Assembly: GCA_017397105.1 (NCBI GenBank) | Contig: JAFQKF010000006.1 | Location: 28,348-92,347 of the forward strand | Source of the DNA: Clostridia bacterium | GTDB taxonomy: Bacteria; Bacillota; Clostridia; Oscillospirales; Acutalibacteraceae | DNA: 64,000 nt | Direction of reading: 5' to 3' | Part shown: positions 18,993 through 28,000 of the stretch, piece after piece | Layout: the number at the start of each line of letters is the position of its first letter | Position numbering within the stretch: the first letter of the stretch is position 1 | Translations under genes and position numbers: made by a program | Notes under the pieces: model-generated | What the model was told of the DNA's origin: nothing | Seen by the model: only the letters and a program-made list of their open reading frames with translations | Databases searched by the model: none

Positions 18993-20177
18993 ATGAAACG
19001 GTTTTTTAAAAATCTTACCGCAGGCTTTGCCGTTTACTGTGTGCTGATTTTCAGCGTTGTGAGCTACGGCGCAAGCTCTCTGCCGGATGAATATACGGTT
19101 GCCGATAATGGAAGAATCGAGCTTGGCAACGTCTATTCGGTTGATACGGCAATCGGTGAAAGCGCCGCAGCATCAACGGGTCAGTCGGAATATACTGCCG
19201 AAATAAAAGCACTGGGCACAATACCCGTAAAAGATATTAAAGTCAGCTTTACACGGCGGCAGTATGTGAATCTCGGCGGCAATATAATAGGTATAAAGAT
19301 GTATACTGACGGAGTAATTGTTGTTAACGTGGATAAAGTGTCCGTTAAAAAAGGAAGTGTTTCTCCCGGCTCAGACGCAGGTCTGCGCGAGGGCGATATA
19401 ATAACAGCCGTGGAAAACACTCCTGTCAACAGCTCCAAGGAATTTTCGTCAATGATTGAAAAATCGCAGGGCAAAGCCCTTCAACTGTCTGTTTTGCGAG
19501 GAACAAAGGAGTACGGCATGCAGCTTATTCCTGCATTAAGTACGGGCGGAAAATATAAAGCAGGCATCTGGGTGCGTGACAGTTCTGCAGGGGTCGGCAC
19601 GGTCACTTATACCTTGCCGGACGGCAGCTTCGTCGCTTTGGGTCATGCGGTGTGTGACGTTGACACGGGCGAACTGATGCCACTGTCGCAGGGCGAAGCG
19701 GTTGAGGCAGGAATAAAAGGAATTTATAAAGGCTCGAGTGATTTGCCCGGTGAGCTTTGCGGAATGTTTACGGGTGTTTCGGTAGGCAGACTTACGGGTA
19801 ATTTTTCAACGGGCATCTACGGCGTATTTGACGGCGAAGAATATGTCACGGGCAAAACCGTTGCCGTTGCCCGTCCGCAGGAAATCAAAGAGGGCAAAGC
19901 GCAGATACTGTGTACGGTTGATGACAGCGGCCCTCAGTATTATGATATTGAAATTACAAGGCTTTATTCACCGTCAGATACCGCAAACCGAAATATGATA
20001 ATAAAAGTTACCGATGAAAGGCTGATTGAAAAGACGGGCGGAATAGTGCAGGGGATGTCGGGCTCGCCGATTATTCAGAATTCCATGCTGGCGGGAGCGG
20101 TTACCCACGTCTTTATCAGCGACCCCACCCAGGGTTACGGAGTTTTTGCAACCAATATGCTCGAAGCCGCACAGTAA
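18993..20177 (+). CDS. spoIVB: SpoIVB serine peptidase (S55)
   Basis: 394 residues. In the family it is made in the forespore, exported across its inner membrane, and triggers cleavage of pro-SigK by cutting SpoIVFA. One N-terminal membrane segment (~10-28), a PDZ domain at ~105-175 (SPGSDAGLREGDIITAVENTPV), then the S55 domain with catalytic His in ALGHAVCDVDTG (~220) and catalytic Ser in QGMSGSPIIQN (~355). AGGTGA lies upstream of ATG. In many relatives spo0A follows directly; here two other genes intervene. Confidence 0.95.
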   Translation: MKRFFKNLTAGFAVYCVLIFSVVSYGASSLPDEYTVADNGRIELGNVYSVDTAIGESAAASTGQSEYTAEIKALGTIPVKDIKVSFTRRQYVNLGGNIIGIKMYTDGVIVVNVDKVSVKKGSVSPGSDAGLREGDIITAVENTPVNSSKEFSSMIEKSQGKALQLSVLRGTKEYGMQLIPALSTGGKYKAGIWVRDSSAGVGTVTYTLPDGSFVALGHAVCDVDTGELMPLSQGEAVEAGIKGIYKGSSDLPGELCGMFTGVSVGRLTGNFSTGIYGVFDGEEYVTGKTVAVARPQEIKEGKAQILCTVDDSGPQYYDIEITRLYSPSDTANRNMIIKVTDERLIEKTGGIVQGMSGSPIIQNSMLAGAVTHVFISDPTQGYGVFATNMLEAAQ

Positions 20178-20180
20178 CAA

Positions 20181-20222
20181 AAAGCTGTTCCGTAATGCTT
20201 TAAACTCATTACGGGCAGCTTT
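20181..20222 (+). terminator. Hairpin after spoIVB
   Basis: AAAGCTG plus CCGTAATG pairs with CATTACGG plus CAGCTTT, starting 4 bases after the stop. The T-run is short (ttt then aaac), so termination strength is uncertain. Confidence 0.6.
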
Positions 20223-20259
20223 AAACTCAGAAAAAACGTTATAAGTTTTATTTGCGGTG

Positions 20260-20288
20260 TTGACAAATAAAAATGACGGGAGTATAAT
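20260..20288 (+). promoter_or_regulatory. SigA-type promoter of the paaK-ACT operon
   Basis: TTGACA (20260-20265), 17-base spacer, TATAAT (20283-20288): a consensus match 61 bases before the start codon. Confidence 0.85.
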
Positions 20289-20348
20289 GTAAAAGAAATT
20301 TAGCTGTTTACAGTGTCAAAGTGAACAGCTTCAGGAGGAGAGATTTAT

Positions 20349-21656
20349 ATGTCCAATTATTATCAGCCTGAAATAGAGTGCGCAAGTGTTGAAGAACTTA
20401 AAAAAATTCAGAGCGAAAAGCTTGTAGCTCAGGTAAAAAGAGTATATGAAAACGTTAAATATTACCGTGACCTTATGGATGAAAAGGGTGTAACTCCCGA
20501 TGATATCAAATCTATCGACGATTTACATAAGCTTCCTTTCCTCACCAAGGCGGATTTGCGTGATGCTTATCCTTACGGTCTTCTCGGTACTGACCTCAAG
20601 AATTGCGTACGTATCCAGTCCACCAGCGGTACCACCGGCCGCCGTGTTGTTGCTTTCTACACTCAGAAGGACGTTGATATGTGGGAAGAATGCTGCGCAA
20701 GAGCGGTTATGGCAGTCGGCGGTACTAACGAGGACGTTTGCCAGGTTGCATACGGCTACGGCCTTTTTACAGGCGGTCCCGGCCTCAACGGCGGCTCTCA
20801 TAAGGTAGGCTGCCTTACACTCCCCATGTCCTCCGGTAACACTGAGCGCCAGATTCAGTTTATGCGGGACCTTCATGCAACCATTCTTTGCTGCACTCCT
20901 TCATATGCTGCATACATCGGCGAAACACTTAAAGATATGGGTCTTACTCCCGATGATATCGACCTTAAGGCAGGTATCTTCGGTGCAGAGCCCTGGACTG
21001 AAGCAATGCGCAGAGATATTGAGAAATCCCTCGGCATCAAGGCTTATGATATTTACGGTCTTACCGAAACCAGCGGCCCCGGCGTTTCCTTCGAATGTGA
21101 AGAGCAGACCGGTATGCATATCAATGAGGACCATTTCCTCCCCGAAATCATCGACCCCGAAACAGGCGAAGTTCTTCCCGAAGGCAGCAAGGGCGAGCTT
21201 GTATTCACAAGCCTTGATAAGGAAGGCTTCCCGCTTCTCAGATACCGCACCAGAGATATCTGCGTGCTTTCAAGGAAAAAGTGCTCCTGCGGCAGAACTC
21301 TTATCAAGATGAGCAAGCCCATGGGCAGAAGCGACGATATGCTTATTATCCGCGGCGTAAACGTATTCCCCTCACAGATTGAAACCGTTCTCCTCAACGA
21401 AGGTTACTCCGCAAACTACCTTATTGAGGTTGACAGAGCAAATAATACCGATACCCTCGACGTTTCCGTTGAGCTTACTCCCGAGCAGTTCTCAGATACG
21501 GTCAAGGATCTTTCTGCTAAGGAAAAGTCACTTGCAAATGCTATCAAGACTATGCTCGGTATCAATCCCAAGGTTCACCTTGTAGCACCTAAGACCATCA
21601 CAAGAAGTGAAGGCAAGGCAGTAAGAGTTGTTGATAAGAGAAAGCTTCACGATTAA
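20349..21656 (+). CDS. Phenylacetate-CoA ligase-like adenylate-forming enzyme
   Basis: 435 residues, the PaaK size class. It activates an aryl acid with ATP and CoA. Seen: STSGTTGRRVVAFYTQKD (P-loop-like motif, ~residue 95), YGLTETSGPG (~238), YRTRDI (~300), and GRSDDMLIIRGVNVFPSQIE (~330) leading into the C-terminal domain with a closing Lys. A paired ACT-domain gene follows 23 bases later. This pair is common in anaerobes and may act on aryl acids from aromatic amino acid breakdown. No indolepyruvate oxidoreductase genes are next to it. Strong CAGGAGGAGA precedes ATG. Confidence 0.88.
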   Translation: MSNYYQPEIECASVEELKKIQSEKLVAQVKRVYENVKYYRDLMDEKGVTPDDIKSIDDLHKLPFLTKADLRDAYPYGLLGTDLKNCVRIQSTSGTTGRRVVAFYTQKDVDMWEECCARAVMAVGGTNEDVCQVAYGYGLFTGGPGLNGGSHKVGCLTLPMSSGNTERQIQFMRDLHATILCCTPSYAAYIGETLKDMGLTPDDIDLKAGIFGAEPWTEAMRRDIEKSLGIKAYDIYGLTETSGPGVSFECEEQTGMHINEDHFLPEIIDPETGEVLPEGSKGELVFTSLDKEGFPLLRYRTRDICVLSRKKCSCGRTLIKMSKPMGRSDDMLIIRGVNVFPSQIETVLLNEGYSANYLIEVDRANNTDTLDVSVELTPEQFSDTVKDLSAKEKSLANAIKTMLGINPKVHLVAPKTITRSEGKAVRVVDKRKLHD

Positions 21657-21679
21657 GAGATTGAAAGGAGAGTAACACA

Positions 21680-22102
21680 ATGAGCGTAAAGCAGATTTCA
21701 GTTTTTATTGAGAATAAAAAGGGTAAGCTTGCAGAAGCAACAAGATACATTGCTGACCACAACATAAACCTCAAGGCTCTTTCCATTGCCGATACACAGG
21801 ATTTCGGCATTCTCCGCATTATCTGCGATGAACCCGCAGCAGCAAAAGAAGCGCTTATGAACGGCGGATATATCACCACCGTCACTGACGTTCTTGCCGC
21901 CGCGATTTCGGATACTCCCGGCAGCCTTGCTTCAATCCTTGAAGTGCTGTCAGAGGCAAACGTTGTGGTTGAATATACCTACGCATTCAATTCCTCCAAG
22001 GCAGGCGCATATATGATTTTCAGAGTTGACGATAATCAGGCCGCCGCAGCAGCACTTGCGGGTGCAGGTATCAAAACTGCAAATCAGGAAGATCTTTTCT
22101 GA
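21680..22102 (+). CDS. Tandem ACT-domain protein
   Basis: 140 residues made of two ACT domains (QISVFIENKKGKLAEATRYI and then SDTPGSLASILEVLSEANV), each of the beta-alpha-beta-beta-alpha-beta type that binds amino acids. It is co-transcribed with the PaaK-like ligase and probably senses an amino acid that controls, or is metabolically tied to, the ligase. No catalytic domain is present. Confidence 0.85.
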   Translation: MSVKQISVFIENKKGKLAEATRYIADHNINLKALSIADTQDFGILRIICDEPAAAKEALMNGGYITTVTDVLAAAISDTPGSLASILEVLSEANVVVEYTYAFNSSKAGAYMIFRVDDNQAAAAALAGAGIKTANQEDLF

Positions 22103-22112
22103 TAATTTAAAA

Positions 22113-22162
22113 CAAAACAAAGCTCTGTATTGCAAGAAATTGCAACTCAGGGCTTTATTTTT
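22113..22162 (+). terminator. Terminator of the paaK-ACT operon
   Basis: AAAGCTCTG pairs with CAGGGCTTT around an inner TTGCAA/TTGCAA pairing, followed by attttttt. Confidence 0.8.
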
Positions 22163-22250
22163 TTGCGCATTTTTGTCGCCGTGTGTCATTAATTCAGGGA
22201 ATGTACGACTATAAAAGTGATTTTTGTTTGAAAAAGGGTGTAAAAAAATG

Positions 22251-22279
22251 TTGACATAATTACCAATTAATGGTAAAAT
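22251..22279 (+). promoter_or_regulatory. SigA-type promoter of spo0A, with inverted repeat in the spacer
   Basis: TTGACA (22251-22256), 17-base spacer, TAAAAT (22274-22279), 32 bases before ATG. The spacer carries TACCA-attaa-TGGTA, a possible operator that would overlap the -10. A clean 0A-box was not found next to it. Confidence 0.8.
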
Positions 22280-22311
22280 CAGCCTGAAGTTAATCAACAG
22301 GAGGTTAAATC

Positions 22312-23079
22312 ATGGGAAATTTGTTGAAGGTTATGCTTACGGAGGATGCAAGTGAGTTTTCTCACGAGCTTGCAGGCGTGCTTCGTCAATCGGGCTGTGA
22401 GGTTACCACGGTTGTAAAGGACGGCACTCAGATAATAAGGCGGCTTTCCTGCGGTGAGGTGCCTGACGTGATAGTAATTGAGGCGTTTATGCCGCGCCTT
22501 GATGCATTGGGTGTTCTCAGGCAGATTAATTCGCTCAGGCTGTCAAAAAGGCCGAAGGTTATGATTCTTTCGGGCGCTGATAATACCCGCCTTGAAAGCG
22601 AACTGATTCAGAATGGGGCGGATTATTATTTCCTCAAGCCGTTTGAGCCTGCCATGCTTGCGGAAAGGATTATTGATTTTTCTTCAGAAAAGTCATCGCC
22701 GCAGGTTGAACAGGGGAACGACCTTGAATTTGTTATTTCTGAGATTATGCATCAGATTGGTGTACCTGCCCATATAAAAGGGTATCAATATCTGAGGGAA
22801 GCTATTATTCTTTCCGTTAACAGCAACGAAATGATGAGCTCTGTTACAAAGGTGCTGTATCCTACTGTTGCCAAAACCTTTAAGACAACCGCATCAAGGG
22901 TAGAGCGTGCAATACGCCATGCAATTGAAGTTGCGTGGGACAGGGGAGACGTTGACGTGCTCAGCTCCTATTTCGGATACACGATTCAAAATGACCGTGG
23001 AAAGCCAACAAACAGCGAGTTTATTGCAATGATAAGCGACAAATTGAAGCTTCAGATGCGTTGCGCAAAGCAGCATTGA
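22312..23079 (+). CDS. spo0A: Spo0A sporulation response regulator with Glu at the phosphoacceptor site
   Basis: 255 residues: receiver domain (~5-120), linker, and C-terminal Spo0A DNA-binding domain (~140-250). The DNA-binding part is very conserved ([46 protein letters not shown]), so the identity is sure. The receiver is odd: where other Spo0A have the phosphorylated Asp in VLDxxMP, this reads VIVIEAFMP, and codon 22480-22482 is GAG (Glu57). The acidic pair is Glu11-Asp12. The conserved Ser (ILSGAD) and Lys (LKPF) remain. The protein may act without normal phosphorylation. CAGGAGG precedes ATG. Confidence 0.96.
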   Translation: MGNLLKVMLTEDASEFSHELAGVLRQSGCEVTTVVKDGTQIIRRLSCGEVPDVIVIEAFMPRLDALGVLRQINSLRLSKRPKVMILSGADNTRLESELIQNGADYYFLKPFEPAMLAERIIDFSSEKSSPQVEQGNDLEFVISEIMHQIGVPAHIKGYQYLREAIILSVNSNEMMSSVTKVLYPTVAKTFKTTASRVERAIRHAIEVAWDRGDVDVLSSYFGYTIQNDRGKPTNSEFIAMISDKLKLQMRCAKQH

Positions 23080-23107
23080 TAAAAATGCGAAATTTTTTTG
23101 ATGCCGA

Positions 23108-23136
23108 TTGACTATACTGCCTTTGTTTGATATAAT
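23108..23136 (+). promoter_or_regulatory. SigA-type promoter of the small secreted protein gene
   Basis: TTGACT (23108-23113), 17-base spacer, TATAAT (23131-23136), 43 bases before the start codon at 23180. Confidence 0.8.
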
Positions 23137-23179
23137 TTAACAAGTACTTTTTTTGCAGCAAACGAAGGAGAGAAAAAAT

Positions 23180-23824
23180 ATGAAAAACCTTTTTAAAAGA
23201 GTCACGGCAGTGCTGCTTGTTTTGTCAATACTTTTTGTGCCGACAGTTTTTGCTTATGCTGAGGACGGTTCGGACGAAGCGGTTGCAACGGTTTCGCTTG
23301 GTTCATGCATCTATGTATGGCCTGTTTCGGGTCATACCTGGATTTACGTTGAGAATCTTACGCAAGAAACTCTTCAGGTGGGCGCATACGAGCTGCCTGC
23401 AGGTCAGGGTGTTTCAATAGGCTGTTTTTCTTTTACTGTCAAAGACGGTTGGGGTCTTTACTACAACGTTGAAGCTCACAGAGAGAATAAGCACGACCGA
23501 TTTGACACTCATTGGACCAAAACCAGAACAGTTAACAGAGCTGAGCTTGAAGAACTCAGCCGGAATCTTCTCAACTTCCCCAATACGTGGAATCCGGTAA
23601 TTAACTGCTCAACCTTTGCTTTTTCCATGTGGAACAGCGTTTCCGGAGATGTGTTTATCTCGCTGCTTATTCCCGCCATTTCTCAGTTTGAGGTTATTAT
23701 AGGCGGGGGCAAAAAAGGCGTTATGGATATGTACTGCCCCACAAGGGATCAGGTGCTCAGACAGCGCGGTATGGGAGAAAACGCATATCTTGAACCTGTA
23801 TGTGACGCAACGTACGACAGATAA
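23180..23824 (+). CDS. Secreted protein of unknown function, possible papain-like fold
   Basis: 214 residues from ATG 23180 (GAAGGAGAG upstream). A signal peptide ends near VFAYAED. The mature part has a His in SGHTWIYVEN (~50) and a Cys in NCSTFAFSMWN (~145). That order and spacing recall circularly permuted NlpC/P60 or DUF4105-like cysteine peptidase folds, but this is a guess from two motifs. It follows spo0A on its own promoter and ends at a terminator. I do not recognise the family firmly. Confidence 0.6.
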   Translation: MKNLFKRVTAVLLVLSILFVPTVFAYAEDGSDEAVATVSLGSCIYVWPVSGHTWIYVENLTQETLQVGAYELPAGQGVSIGCFSFTVKDGWGLYYNVEAHRENKHDRFDTHWTKTRTVNRAELEELSRNLLNFPNTWNPVINCSTFAFSMWNSVSGDVFISLLIPAISQFEVIIGGGKKGVMDMYCPTRDQVLRQRGMGENAYLEPVCDATYDR

Positions 23825-23830
23825 AAAAAC

Positions 23831-23862
23831 ACCGTCGGCCTTTTCGGTCGGCGGTATTTTTA
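23831..23862 (+). terminator. Terminator after the 214-residue secreted protein gene
   Basis: accgtcggcc pairs with ggtcggcggt (two G.T pairs), then attttta. Confidence 0.75.
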
Positions 23863-23875
23863 TAGCTTTTCTGTT

Positions 23876-26104
23876 TTATGCTTTTGTTATTCTCAATTCA
23901 CAAAGAGTTACGCCTGCAAGCTTTTCGCCTATTTCAAGCTCGATGCAGCCGTTTACAAGCAGCTCCTTCGGGATGAAGTAGCATCCGCTTGTGAAGCCGT
24001 CTGCCAGCATTTCACGGTTGAATTGCTCGTCGGTTTCGTCCGCAAATTGTGCGCCGTCGTAAATAACCGTGCCGTTTACCTTTACGGTGTGGTGCTTGAT
24101 TAACGGGTCAGGCTTGCCGAGATAGGTTACCGTGAGCTTGTAATCCGTGTTTTCTTTAAAGCCGCCCGTTTTGCAGCGGAAGGTGTAATTATCGTAAACT
24201 TTAAACATACAGGTGGGTATTGAGCCGTTGTTTACGTTGGGTCTGTCGCCCTGGAAATTCATATAGAATTCGCCGTCCTGCATGGGCACGCCTGTGAGTT
24301 CAAGCCCGTGATGCGCAAAGGAGAAGTAGTATTCGTCGGTATCTACCTTGTTGCGGTTTGCAACTCTCTGCATGAATGCGCACCGTTCATCCTCGGGCAG
24401 TGCAGCGGCATATTCAAAGCGGTTGAGAAGCCAGGCTCTGTCAGTTACGGGCAGGTCGATGGTGTCAAGCACAGCGCCTCTTTCCCAATTGTCGGCACAG
24501 TATTTTTCAACGCTTGACTGTAATCCGATTTGCTGGAAAAGAACCTCTGCAAGGCGGGTGATATCTTCGCGTATCGCCTTGTATTCATCGCTGAAATCTT
24601 CGTTAAGTACAGCCTGAGCCTCTTTGCAATTGCCATCAAGTATAAGCTTTTTCGCTTTTTCAACAAGCTTGTTTTCAAAAATACGGCGGTGGCGGATTAC
24701 CCAGTCACATTCTGCTCTGAAAAGAAGCTGATTGAATCTCCAGAGATTTGAAAGGAAGGGATAATCGGCAAGAAGCTCATTGAAAACGCTGAGGGTTGAA
24801 TCGATTGTGGGATTTTCGGCGGGGTCGCAAACCCAGTTCAATTCAAGGCGGAGGATAGCGTCTGCAATTTTTTTGCAGTCCGCTCCGTAGAAGAAGAGCC
24901 TTGCGTAGTCAAGCAATGAATCGTAAAGGTCAACGTCGGGGTCGAAATCCATATCGCTCCATACGAATTTATTTACGTCATCCGTTATTCCCTCGGAGTA
25001 GCTGACACTGCCGCAGATATAGCGACGGGTCAGACGGTGGATTCTTCTGTATTCGGTGGGGCGGGGGTTGGTACATTCACGGCTGAGACCCGTTGTGAGA
25101 GCAAAATGCCAATCATCACGGTCAAAGTGAACGGGGTATTCGCAGCGTACGTTGTGAGTTATATCGGGATAAAGTCTTATAGGGTATTTTGAAGGAAGTC
25201 TGCGGCGCAGCTCATCAAGAGGGAATGCTCTGTTGGGTCCCGTGATGATTCCGTCAATCTCCTCGGGGAGCTTTTCCATTTCCTCAATGAAATCTTCACC
25301 CCAGCTTGCTATAGAATGGGGTGCCTGGGCGGAGGGCCACATTTCGATATCAGGGAAAACTTCCTTTGTTGCAAGCTTTATCGCTCTGCAGCGTCTTATA
25401 AAATCATCGGCATACATATCACCGGGGTCTCCTCCGGGAGGGAAGATGACGTTTACTCTGTCAAGCGTTTCAAGCAGTTTCTTGCGTCTTTGAGCGGCTT
25501 GAGAATCGTTATCCTCTTTCTGGTTGGGATACCAGAGTGAAACGTCCAGGTCGTAATCCTGAGCCATTTTGGCAGCTTTAATGAGGAATTCCTGCTCATC
25601 GTATTTCATAAGGCGGTTGCGTCTGGATTTTATGCCTTCATACGGAATATGCTCCACGATGTTACAACCCATGTACATTAAATCAAGGTAATACCTTCTG
25701 TAATCCTCATAATCCCACGCATCGTAGGTGTTGGGGGTGGTGCGGTAGCCAATCTGATGGCCTCTGATGCTTTTGTCGGGTGAATAAACACCGCTGATAT
25801 CCTCAATAAGAGTGATTCTGCCGTTTTCATAAAGGGTCTTTCGAAGGAATCGGCCGTAGCCGAAAATAAGCCCTCTGATACCCTTTGCACTTACGGTGAA
25901 AACTCCGTTATCGAGCGAAAGGATGAAGGAGTCCTTGTCGAGAGAGTCGTCGGTTTCAAAAATAAAATTTGCCTTTTCTGCATTCACGGCAAACTCAGCG
26001 GGCTTGCCTGTACGCAGTAAAATTTCATGCGAAAACAGCTTTGCTGCTTTTTCACACTCTTCATTACGGGAAAAAATGCTGATAAATGAAAATTCAGTTT
26101 TCAT
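23876..26104 (-). CDS. Putative cytoplasmic glycoside hydrolase, unclassified
   Basis: 742 residues from ATG 26104, chosen over GTG 26113 because AAAGGA is then 10 bases upstream. The first ~110 residues look like the GH20/GH84-type N-terminal domain that precedes a TIM barrel (GVFTVSAKGIRGLIFGYGRFL). The next block, SIRGHQIGYRTTPNTYDAWD, opens a barrel-like region with IITGPNRAFPLDELRRRLP and DDWHFALTTGLSRECTNPRP. The C-terminal ~110 residues read as a beta-rich module. No signal peptide. I cannot assign a GH family or substrate; the setting suggests complex glycans. Confidence 0.55.
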   Translation of the reverse strand: MKTEFSFISIFSRNEECEKAAKLFSHEILLRTGKPAEFAVNAEKANFIFETDDSLDKDSFILSLDNGVFTVSAKGIRGLIFGYGRFLRKTLYENGRITLIEDISGVYSPDKSIRGHQIGYRTTPNTYDAWDYEDYRRYYLDLMYMGCNIVEHIPYEGIKSRRNRLMKYDEQEFLIKAAKMAQDYDLDVSLWYPNQKEDNDSQAAQRRKKLLETLDRVNVIFPPGGDPGDMYADDFIRRCRAIKLATKEVFPDIEMWPSAQAPHSIASWGEDFIEEMEKLPEEIDGIITGPNRAFPLDELRRRLPSKYPIRLYPDITHNVRCEYPVHFDRDDWHFALTTGLSRECTNPRPTEYRRIHRLTRRYICGSVSYSEGITDDVNKFVWSDMDFDPDVDLYDSLLDYARLFFYGADCKKIADAILRLELNWVCDPAENPTIDSTLSVFNELLADYPFLSNLWRFNQLLFRAECDWVIRHRRIFENKLVEKAKKLILDGNCKEAQAVLNEDFSDEYKAIREDITRLAEVLFQQIGLQSSVEKYCADNWERGAVLDTIDLPVTDRAWLLNRFEYAAALPEDERCAFMQRVANRNKVDTDEYYFSFAHHGLELTGVPMQDGEFYMNFQGDRPNVNNGSIPTCMFKVYDNYTFRCKTGGFKENTDYKLTVTYLGKPDPLIKHHTVKVNGTVIYDGAQFADETDEQFNREMLADGFTSGCYFIPKELLVNGCIELEIGEKLAGVTLCELRITKA

Positions 26105-26290
26105 AAAAATCACATCCTTTACGTATAAAACAATATCATAAGATTAAAATAGTGTCAAACATAAAATACGAAAGCAATTATTATGAATGTGTAAATAAAC
26201 TATTAAGACTATTGTTTTTTTAAAGCAATAATATTACAATTAATTCAACTTTAAAATGGGGGAAGGGCAGATAAGCTGTCCGAAAGAATT

Positions 26291-28000
26291 ATGAAGAATT
26301 TAAAGAAAGTGCTGGCGCTCGTGATAGCGCTGTGCACGGTGCTGTCTGCAGTTGTGATTTCGGGTCCGGAATCCTTTGCGGCACAGTCTGTGTCATCCGT
26401 TTTTATTTCAGAGGTGTGTTTTGACCCTGCTTACGAAACAGAGGATGCAAGGGTAACAAGCTACAACGATTATCTTGAGTTTATCGAAATCAAAAACGTT
26501 GGCTCAACTGCCGTTGATTTATCAAAAATGACGGTCAATTATTCAACCAAGGGTTTGGAATCCGATTCATGGTTTGTGAATTCTCTTGTGTTCGAGAGCT
26601 CCAACGATAAGATTATGGACCCGGGAGAAACTTGGATTATCGGTATTTATAATATCCTCACGCCGCGCCTTAACGTAGGCTATTCTGGCGATGAAGAGCT
26701 CAGGCAATTCTGGAATGTTTTCAACAGCTTCTATTCCTGCTCAACAAAGGCTGCAAGGCGAGTTTTGTGCGCCACGGCAAAGAACAGAGAGGAAAAGTGG
26801 CTCAGCGGTTGCTCGAGCCTTTCAAATACCGGCTCTGTTGGTGCAGTCAAGCTTGTAAGCGGCAAAGAAACACTCGCTCAGGTTGAGTATTCTCCCGATA
26901 AATACGGGCACGACGGCTACTCTCTCAACTTTATTCTTAAGGATTCAACCGCCAGAATTTTCGGCACGGCAGGTTGCTCACCGCTGACTCTTTATGATTA
27001 TCAGTTCCCAAACAGTGACAGCCGTAATGAGCCCGAAGGTGAGGATGTGGACCTTGTTTCGATGAACGTCTGCTATGAAATCGGCAAAACTCCCGCAACG
27101 GGCGCAACGGCTGATTATTCGGTTGACAAGCGAATCGGCAGAGTGCTTGATATAATTGATTCTTCATCACCTGACGTCATCTGCCTTCAGGAGATAACTG
27201 CGGCATGGTGGAGCGGAATAATGGCAGGGCTTCCCGATTACGGCTGGGTTGGTGAAAGCTGTTACGGTACGGTAAACGGTGAAGCATCGTCAAAAACCGA
27301 TTCCTATAACCTTGTGTTTTATGATAAAGATAAATATGAGCTTGCTGACAGCGGCAACACCTGGTTGCTTGACAGCACGCCTTCAAAGGGTAACAAGGTC
27401 TGTACGTGGGCATTCCTTAAGGATAAATCCACTTCAACATCCTTTGCGGTGTTCAACACACACCTGTCAACGGATGACAGCAGCGGCGGATTTGCAAACA
27501 GAGCAAAGGAGCTCAATAATTTACAGTCCTGCATCAAAAGCGTGCTCTCAGGTATTGCGAACGAATACGGCGTAAATAAAAACGATATCCCCGTAATCCT
27601 GTGCGGCGATTTCAATATTGATGAAGGCTCGCCGCTTTATAACAAAATTACGGATGATATCGGATTTGCAGATTCAAAATATATGGCAAGAAAGACTGAA
27701 AACTGCGCCACGTTCAACTATTGGGGCAATTGGACCGATTATAACGGCACAATCATTGATTATTGCTTTGTTTCAAACGGAGCGGACGTTTACCGCTACA
27801 GTGTCAACACAGCTTCGGGTGAGGACGGTTACCTTGCCTCAGACCATTACGCCATTGAGGTTGAGCTTACTGTGCCTTCAAATTCTTTTGCACAGCCAAC
27901 CTCTGAGCCCAACATATTCCAAAGAATAATAAACGCTATAGTTTCTTTCCTGCAGGGGATTATAGATTCCATTAATTCAATTATTGCAGGCCTTGGTTAA
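26291..28000 (+). CDS. Secreted lamin-tail / endonuclease-exonuclease-phosphatase protein
   Basis: 569 residues. A signal peptide (to about residue 31) is followed by a lamin-tail domain (~35-215, LEFIEIKNVGSTAVDLS) and an EEP domain (~255-535). Metal and catalytic motifs of EEP are visible: SMNVCYE, DVICLQEIT, FNTHLST, LCGDFNID and the closing SDHYAIEVEL. It may be an extracellular DNase or phosphodiesterase. The last ~25 residues form an amphipathic Ile/Leu-rich helix. The start has a poor ribosome binding site and a hairpin (gggcag/ctgtcc) just before it. Its 3' end overlaps the convergent next gene by 20 bases. Confidence 0.8.
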   Translation: MKNLKKVLALVIALCTVLSAVVISGPESFAAQSVSSVFISEVCFDPAYETEDARVTSYNDYLEFIEIKNVGSTAVDLSKMTVNYSTKGLESDSWFVNSLVFESSNDKIMDPGETWIIGIYNILTPRLNVGYSGDEELRQFWNVFNSFYSCSTKAARRVLCATAKNREEKWLSGCSSLSNTGSVGAVKLVSGKETLAQVEYSPDKYGHDGYSLNFILKDSTARIFGTAGCSPLTLYDYQFPNSDSRNEPEGEDVDLVSMNVCYEIGKTPATGATADYSVDKRIGRVLDIIDSSSPDVICLQEITAAWWSGIMAGLPDYGWVGESCYGTVNGEASSKTDSYNLVFYDKDKYELADSGNTWLLDSTPSKGNKVCTWAFLKDKSTSTSFAVFNTHLSTDDSSGGFANRAKELNNLQSCIKSVLSGIANEYGVNKNDIPVILCGDFNIDEGSPLYNKITDDIGFADSKYMARKTENCATFNYWGNWTDYNGTIIDYCFVSNGADVYRYSVNTASGEDGYLASDHYAIEVELTVPSNSFAQPTSEPNIFQRIINAIVSFLQGIIDSINSIIAGLG

